A stretch of 64,000 bases of DNA from Flectonema sp. DT1601. Taxonomy: Eukaryota; Euglenozoa; Diplonemea; Diplonemida; Diplonemidae. The notes beneath the pieces are model-generated. The model did no database searches and was not told the DNA's origin. It saw only the letters and a program-made list of their open reading frames with translations. The stretch is from positions 555,001 to 619,000 of the forward strand of contig OZ025824.1 of NCBI GenBank assembly GCA_964019425.1, written 5' to 3'. Shown in pieces: positions 53,901 to 62,200 of this stretch (its first letter is position 1; each line of letters begins with the position of its first letter). A program made the position numbers and the translations under genes.

Positions 53901-55395
53901 TCGTTCGACTTTGTCGACTAATTTCTATTTTCCGTTTTTTTTTTTCTTTAAAAAATAAATAAAAAGAATTTAAAATAAAAAAAAAGAATAAACAATGTTA
54001 TCATTGTTTTTTTATCGATCGACTATGTCGATCACTTTCTATTTTCCGTCCTGGTCAAGACGCTAAACTGATTGTTTTTTTTTTTTAATAAATAAAAAGA
54101 AATAAAAAAAAAAAAAAAAAAGAATAAACAATGTTATCATTGTTTTTTTATCGTTCGACTTTGTCGACTAATTTCTATTTTCCGTTTTTTTTTTCCTTTA
54201 AAAAATAAATAAAAAGAATTTAAAAAAAAAAAAGAATAAACAATGTTATCATTGTTTTTTTATCGATCGACTATGTCGATTACTTTCTATTTTCCGTCCT
54301 GGTCAAGACGCTAAACTGATTGTTTTTTTTTTTTTTTTTTTTTCAAAATTAATAAAAAAGAATATAAAAAAAAAAAATAAAAAAAAGAATAAACAATGTT
54401 ATCATTGTTTTTTTTATCGTTCGACTTTGTCGACTAATTTCTATTTTCCGTTTTTTTTTCTTTAAAAAATAAATAAAAAGAATTTAAAATAAAAAAAAAG
54501 AATAAACAATGTTATCATTGTTTTTTTATCGATCGACTATGTCGATCACTTTCTATTTTCCGTCCTGGTCAAGACGCTAAACTGATTGTTTTTTTTTTTT
54601 TTTTTTTCAAAATTAATAAAAAAGAATATAAAAAAAATACAAAAAAAAGAATAAACAATGCTATCATTGTTTTTTTTTATCGTTCGACTTTGTCGACTAA
54701 TTTCTATTTTCCGTTTTTTTTCTTTAAAAAATAAATAAAAAGAATTTAAAATAAAAAAAAAGAATAAACAATGTTATCATTGTTTTCTTATCAATCGACT
54801 ATGTCGATCGCTTTCTATTTTCCGTCCTGGTCAAGACGCTAAACTGATTGTTTTTTTTTCAAAATTAATTAAAAAAAAAAATATAAAAAAAATAAAAAAA
54901 AAGAATAAACAATGTTATCATTGTTTTTTTATCGTTCGACTTTGTCGACTAATTTCTATTTTCCGTTTTTTTTCTTTAAAAAATAAATAAAAAGAATTTA
55001 AAAAAAAAGATTAAACAATGTTATCATTGTTTTTTTATCGATCGACTATGTCGATTACTTTCTATTTTCCGTCCTGGTCAAGACGCTAAACTGATTGTTT
55101 TTTTTTTCAAAATTAATAAAAAAGAATATAAAAAAAAAAAAACAAAAAAAAAAAGAATAAACAATGTTATCATTGTTTTTTTTTTATCGTTCGACTTTGT
55201 CGACTAATTTTTATTTTCCGTTTTTTTTTCTTTAAAAAATAAATAATAAGAATTTAAAAAAAATAAAAAAAATGAATAAACAATGTTATCATTGTTTTTT
55301 TATCGATCGACTATGTCGATCACTTTCTATTTTCCGTCCTGGTCAAGACGCTAAACTGATTGTTTTTTCTTTAAAATAATTAAAAGGATTTAAAA
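50915..55395 (+). repeat. Hairpin satellite array, plus orientation, with higher-order copies
   Basis: Longest array, about 4.2 kb without the MITE. Diagnostic variants recur: GTTACCATTG at 51127 and 52865, and AAGACACTAAAC at 51551 and 53291, so block 50930-51660 is repeated at 52665-53400. The last A unit runs into the LINE leader at about 55400. Confidence 0.95.
51941..52242. mobile_element. TA-flanked MITE, family M1, copy 2
   Basis: 302 bp, ends CTGCAACTGGAAATATTACT and its inverse, TA duplicated at 51939-51940 and 52243-52244. It splits a satellite A unit between GTCGAT-TA and CTTTCTATT. The paralogous unit near 35790-35825 shows the unbroken target. Confidence 0.93.
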
Positions 55396-55437
55396 AAAAC
55401 CAACGATTCTAAAGCTACAGTTTCTGTACTTTATTGT

Positions 55438-55553
55438 GGTGTAAATTGCGCGGCTTCGTCAAGAAACCAAGCGGATTTTCACTCCTTTTACAAAAAAAAA
55501 TCGGCGGCCGCAAGTGTACGCGTCAGTGCGTGACTTGCGCTTCTTGCGTCTTC
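55438..55553 (+). repeat. LINE leader direct repeat, copy 1
   Basis: 116 bp starting GGTGTAAATTGCGCGGCTTC and ending CTTCTTGCGTCTTC, identical or nearly so to 55671-55786. CG-rich (GGCGGCCGC, ACGCGT), unlike the satellite beside it. Probably 5' UTR or promoter units of the LINE. Confidence 0.75.
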
Positions 55554-55670
55554 GCAAGGAAAAAGAGAGATTAAGAGTAGGAGTGTAGGTCGAGGTTGAA
55601 GTTGAATTGCAGTTTAGGCCCTGTTTACTTTCTCCTTTCCCCTCCCCCAGTTTTTTCCCATCCCATTCAG

Positions 55671-55786
55671 TGGTGTAAATTGCGCGGCTTCGTCAAGAAA
55701 CCAAGCGGATTTTCACTCCTTTTACAAAAAAAAATCGGCGGCCGCAAGTGTACGCGTCAGTGCGTGACTTGCGCTTCTTGCGTCTT
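55671..55786 (+). repeat. LINE leader direct repeat, copy 2
   Basis: Second copy, 233 bp downstream of the first, followed by an AAGTCTTCG short tandem run (55788-55815). Confidence 0.75.
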
Positions 55787-55930
55787 CTAAGTCTTCGAAG
55801 TCTTCGAAGTCGCAGAAGTCGCCCCCAAACCCCCTTACATTTACTTTTTTCCACTTTATTTTGTAGCTCGGCTCCATTCCATCGCCGGAAAAATCAGCCA
55901 CACCGGGGATCGAACTGGTGCCTGTAAATC

Positions 55931-55961
<31 letters not shown>

Positions 55962-56219
55962 GATTAATTAAACAAATAACCACGAGTTCTCTTAGAATAC
56001 GTTTCATCTTTTAGAAACCCCATATCTCCTACTGTTTATTAGTTCCATTTACTATTTATTCCCTCCCCAGCCCCACTTAGAAAACTTTGTTACCCCTCTG
56101 CCTTTGGCTTTGTGTAAAGGAAAAAAAAAAAAAAAAAAAAAAAGGGTACCTGTTGCGCAAGGGGCACTATAGACTCCGGCGCCATAAACCACTTGTATAG
56201 TTTCATTATCTCTCCCCGT
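55787..56219 (+). other. LINE 5' untranslated region (probable)
   Basis: No other frame is convincing. Two A runs (55937-55961, 56121-56143). In the LINE frame the last upstream stop is TAA at 56115-56117, and the first ATG after it is at 56220. A short phrase GGGGATCGAACTGGTGCC (about 55905) resembles a tRNA T-arm on the minus strand. Confidence 0.5.
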
Positions 56220-59200
56220 ATGTTAATCAACCCCTGTAGAATGTTACCACCAATCAGTTTACTCTCCCTGTCAATACTCCTCTCCCTGCTTTCCTCTCAT
56301 TATACACCCACAGATCCACCGCACCACAACTCTTCTAATCAGCCATCTACATGCTGCATCAACAAACAAGGCCACGGGTTAAATATTATACCGCAACCGT
56401 GGATTCTCTTGGCGGAAGGGGTACCGGGCAGTCCTGGTACGTTCATGGAAACAAAGAGCGGCGTCCCAACTGACCGCACAGACTCGACCACAGAAACCCG
56501 AAGGATAAGTAGTTCCCGGTGCCATGGGATGCTCGCGCCATACCCAGCGGTCAATGGACCGTGGACTTCGGTTCAATTGCGCTCGGCACGCGGATGGATA
56601 GATGTTCCGGGTTTTCTGCAGGTAGTCTTGTGGCTGTTGGCCCCTCTTCTCAACTGTGGCGGAAGCTCTGCACCACTACAATTCTCGAATAACAGCACTC
56701 ACCTGGGACCGGAGACACTCGTACACCATTACAGAACGCTGCCCCCGTACACACATGGCTCAGAACCGCCGACAGGGCATCCGATACCACCTGCCGCGGA
56801 CACGCCACATGATTGGACGCCGGGCCCACAGTGGCAAACGAACTGGAGAACGACACCGGAAGGAATGACACACCCGTCGGAGCCACCCCTTCATCACGAG
56901 ATGAGGGCCTTGACGACCAGACCGAGTCACCGCGTGGACCGGAAACGTGTCAAGAGATGGGAACGATGGCTGCGGAAGCTCTCGAGGGAACGTCAGACTA
57001 GACCCGAGCCGAAGAAACCACGGTATGCGGGCCCTCGAGACTTCGCAGGAGGTGCAGACACTCCGGAATGCCCCGTGGATGGCTGCAAGACGCGGGCCAA
57101 GACCATCGTCTACCACCTGAACCAACACCTGAGAGGGGTGCACAAGGGAACGGTGACGGAGGAAATCGCAGGAAAGTTCAACAAAACAATCTGTAACGTT
57201 TGTTGGACACTCTGTAGTATTAGCAAGGGGGTACACACCAAGTGCAAAGACCTCCTCCCGTTTCAGCAGTCACTCCTAGTCCCACTCTCGAACCCACAAG
57301 CCACCGAGTTGGGCAGAGAAGGCATACGCGTGGAAAGGGTAGAAGGAGATGGGAATTGCCTGTTCAGAAGCGTTTGTCATAGATCGAACTGGAAGAACAA
57401 GCACAAAGAACTACGTCGAAGAACCGCCGATTTTGTCGAGAAGAACCGGGAGGTGTTCAGCCAATGCTTTTCCTCAGAAACAGAGATGGAAGCATACCTC
57501 AACGCCCTCAGGACAGACAGGGCATGGGGAGACGCGCTTGCCGTACAAGCCATGGCAGATGACCTGAAATGCAGCTTCTTGTTGTTGGTTGGAAAAGAAG
57601 TACTGGTGGTATCAGGAAGGAACGGGACAACCCCAGGCCATGTGATCACACTCACCCTGCGGGGGAGCCATTACGACCCCGTCGTAGTGGCACCAGAAAA
57701 GTTGACTGCCCTCCTCGATGAAGCAAGGCCTCTCTTGATCCTACAGACAGGCAGAATGAACACCGCGGAAACAGCAGGCCCCTTGCTGCCACATCCGCCC
57801 AGCCCAAAGGATGTCTCTCTTACGTGTCCACAACCAGAATGCGACAGACATAAGGCGGCGTTCCCGTCATGGACGGAGTTGCTCCAGCACGCGCAAGAAC
57901 ATGCGTTCAGTGGGAACCCCCTGACACACAGCCACCTCTCCGGACTCAACCTACGGGAGTGCCCAGTTTGCCGATTAGTAATTGGGATGACACAACCCAT
58001 GCACCTCTCTTGTAGAGAGAAGCTGGAATCCAAGGAACTTTGCGACGCCTATAAGGGATTCAAGGAGAAGGCACTAACGACACAAGGCCTGCCGGACCTC
58101 GAAACCATCGCCACACGGAGGAGGCCCCTACTGAAAGTGATTCCAGTCCCCCTCCTGCACCACTTCGCGAAGGCGCTGAAACTGACGTCAGATCTGGTAG
58201 CAGACTTAAATAGCGACCAAGCCTGGCGGCTGTTACTAATGCTCCCGGTCTGTACCCTGCGAAGAGTCCGTAGAAAGGGGGGCCGGATGACTGAATCAGC
58301 CTTGAACGGGGCGATAGATGACCTGACAGCATGGTCAAAGGGCAACTTCACGGAACTATGGTCGGCGACCGGGACCGGGACCGCCAAGATTCAGACAAAA
58401 ATGGCGCCGTCCCAGAAATCAAGAAATCGGAGGGCAACCGAGCTGGTAAGAGAAGGCCGCATATCGCAGGCGATATCAGCATTGAGCGCTCCACCGCCGG
58501 CAGAACACTCGGACGAAGTGCTGGAAAAACTAAGGACACTGCACCCGCCCAAGTCAGGAGAGTACCAGGAAGGCTCAGGGCCCGAATCTACAATAGACGA
58601 GGAGACGGTACTATCATGCCTGCGGTCCTTCCATAGAGGTTCGAGTGGGGGCCCCTCAGGTCTCACACCACAACAACTTAAAGATGCTGTAGATAGGGGG
58701 GAGGTCCCGGGCCTACTAGCCTCATTGACAAAGGTAGTGAAGCTCCTGGCAAACGGCCGAGCCCCAAGCACAATCGCCCCTCTCATGGCAGGAGCAAACC
58801 TGACCGCCATAGAGAAAGAAGGCAGACCAGGTGAATACCGGCCGATCGCAGTAGGTGAAACCTGGAGGAGACTAACAGCGAAACACCTCTGTCGCCAATT
58901 CGCACGTGAGGCCAAAGTCCACCTTATGCAAGTATGCCAACTCGGAGTAGCGGTACCAGGGGGGACAGAAGCGGCCATCCATGCACTCCACGAGTTCAGA
59001 TTCAAAAACCTCGGGGCGGAGAAGGTCTTCGTCAAAATAGACTTCTCGAACGCCTTCAACTGCGTCCACCGTGGGGCGTTCATCGAGGCTACGACGGGCT
59101 CACAGCTCGAGAACTGGGTACGGTGGTGTTACGGTAGACAGTCGTGGTTACTATTCGGCAAACACGCCCTGTCCTCCGCTGAGGGTGCACAACAGGGAGA

Positions 59201-62200
59201 CCCTTTGGGACCGATGCTGTTCTCATTAGCCTTGAAACCGGTGCTCTTGGAGGTGTTGAAAACCAGCCCGGAGTTCGCCTGTTTTTATTTGGACGATGGA
59301 CTGATCGCGGGCTCATTAGAACAAGTGGATCAAGCCCTACGCACCCTAGACAGGGAATCGGCAAAGATAGGACTGTGCCTCAGGCCCGCCAAGTGCCAGA
59401 CGTATGTCTTACAGGAGAACCCAGTCGAGCTCCCGTCCGGCTGGGGATTGGAAGGCATGGGGAGCCCCCTTTTTAACGGGGACTTCCTAGGTTCACCTTT
59501 CGGATCGATCGCACATGTCCGGAACTTCGTAACGCAGAAGGTCAGCAAGCTACAGGACAAGGCCCGTCTGATCGCAGGCATGGAAGACAGACAGGCAGCC
59601 CTAGTCCTACTTAGACAGTGCTCGGGCTTTTGCGAAGTCACACACCTGATGCGGAGCTGCTCATTCGATATAACGGAACAGCTGCAGATGGTAGATGAAG
59701 TCGTCAGGGGGACTGCCTCAGCGGTACTAGGACAGGGTCTGGAAGGCTCGAGATGGATCCAGGCGCAGCTTCCCACGCGGATGGGCGGACTCGGCCTCCG
59801 TTCATGCACAAAACACAGGAATGCCGCCCTTTTAGGTTCGCTAGGACTAGTAAAGGATACCTGCGTAAGCCTTTGGCGAGACTACAAATGTGACCTAAGT
59901 TCGCAGATCCAAGAAACGCTGAACAAAGAACTGCCGGATAGCCTAAAGCTGGAGGGCACATATAACCCACAACGCTTCACCTCAGCCAGGCTAGACCAGG
60001 TCACACGGGACAAGCTGCTGGAGGAAGCGACGCCAACCGACAAGAAGAGACTCCTGTCTCTTACGATGCCGAAAGCGAGTGCGTGGCTACAGTGCCCGGA
60101 TGAGGAGTGCTACATAGGCTCCGACATATTCCGTATCGCCTGCGGACTACGACTCGGGGCAGCTTTGTTCTCAGAAGATGAGGCCTGCCGTGCTTGCAAA
60201 AAAACACAGGATGCGTACGGATACCACGCCTCTGTCTGCATCGACGGCGGGGATATCCACCGCAGACACGATAAAGTGAGGGAAGAATTTATCGGCATCT
60301 GTCGTTCGGCGGGCTTGGCAACGATGAGGGAACCCAAATACCTCGTCGGATACAACAAGCAGCGACCTGCAGACTGGTACTGCCCGCAAGGATTGAGCGA
60401 GGGAGTCGGACGGGCGTTTGACGTGACGATCGTCAACCCAGGGGCATCCAGGAACTACAACAAGCCGGGCCAAGCAGCCAGTGATGCGGAAGCCGCAAAG
60501 TCAGGCAAGTACTCGACCTTATGTGCAAAGTACGGAATAAATTTTTCCCCGATTGCCCTTGAAGTCTACGGAGGTTTAGGCCCACAAGCAGTGAGGACGC
60601 TAAGCCGACTGTCGCAGCTGCGCGCCCTTGTCACGACGTTACCCCTACGAGAAGTTGCAGGCCTGTATGCCAGGAGGGTCTCAACCCAAGTGGTGGTCTG
60701 CACGGCAGAAGCCCTCAGAGCAAGAGGAGCATCGCTCACACACCAAGCGACGTCATCCGCAAGCAAGCTGCACACGCCACATACGCCGTCGGCACCGAAC
60801 ACATCCGATGACGTATCAATGTCCGCTTTGTCCCCACAACCTATGGATCCAACTCCAGACCCAACCACACCGCTTGCCGGAGGGAACGACTTGCCAGCGG
60901 AACCCGAGAGGGATTCAGCTACTAGGCCGACTACGAAGCCAGAGGAACACAGTACGAACCTAGCAACTCCACTACACAAAGCCGAACCCACACCAGCCGC
61001 AGGCTACTCCTCTTCGCCAGCTGGCACACAGAAGAACACTTCGACCGATTCAGCCACCGCTGCCCCGACCCCTCCTGGCCCAACCATATCTACTGAGGTT
61101 CCGGAGTCCGGGTCGCGTCTGTCATCCAGTCCCCAAGGAGTGTCCACCGACCGCACATTAGCTGTAGACAATGCCTCCGTGCCTGCTGGAGATCGATCCG
61201 AAGCCACCTTAGCCACCGCTGCCCCTGCTCCTCCTGGCCCAACCATATATTTTGCCGGAGGTTTAGAGGTTCCGGAGTCCGGGTCGCATCTGCCATCCAG
61301 TCCCCAAGGAGTGTCCACCGACCGCACGTTAGCTGTAGACAATGCCTCCGTACCTGCCGGAGATCGATCCGAAGCCACCTTAGCCACCGCTGCCCCTGCT
61401 CCTCCTGGCCCAACCATATCTACTGCCGGAGGTTTAGAGGTTCCGGAGTCCGGGTCGCGTCTGTCATCCAGTCCCCAAGGAGTGTCCACCGACCGCACAT
61501 TAGCTGTAGACAATGCCTCCGTGCCTGCTGGAGATCGATCCGAAGCCACCTTAGCTACCGCTGCCCCTGCTCCTCCTGGCCCAACCATATATTTTGCCGG
61601 AGGTTTAGAGGTTCCGGAGTCCGGGTCGCATCTGCCATCCAGTCCCCAAGGAGTGTCCACCGACCGCACGTTAGCTGTAGACAATGCCTCCGTACCTGCC
61701 GGAGATCGATCCGAAGCCACCTTAGCCACCGCTGCCCCTGCTCCTCCTGGCCCAACCATATCTACTGCCGGAGGTTTAGAGGTTCCGGAGTCCGGGTCGC
61801 GTCTGTCATCCAGTCCCCGAGGAGTGTCCACCGACCGCACATTAGCTGTAGACAAAGCCTCCGTGCCTGCTGGAGATCGATCCGAAGCCACCTTAGCTAC
61901 CGCTGCCCCTGCTCCTCCTGGCCCAACCATATCTATTGCCGGAGGTTTAGAGGTTCCGGAGTCCGGGTCGCGTCTGTCATCCAGTCCCCAAGGAGTGTCC
62001 ACCGACCGCACATTAGCTGTAGACAATGCCTCCGTGCCTGCTGGAGATCGATCCGAAGCCACCTTAGCCACCGCTGCCCCTGCTCCTCCTGGCCCAACCA
62101 TACCTACTGCCGGAGGTTTAGAGGTTCCGGAGTCCGGGTCGCGTCTGTCATCCAGTCCCCAAGGAGTGTCCACCGACCGCACATTAGCTGTAGACAAAGC

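Noticed and set aside
55895-55930. Second T-arm-like phrase (minus strand) in the LINE leader
   Set aside because: Only the T-arm resembles a tRNA; no D or anticodon arm could be placed.
57377-60991. Several minus-strand frames of 90-230 residues across the LINE
   Set aside because: Shadows in GC-rich coding sequence. The plus frame at positions divisible by three is open throughout and carries the conserved motifs.
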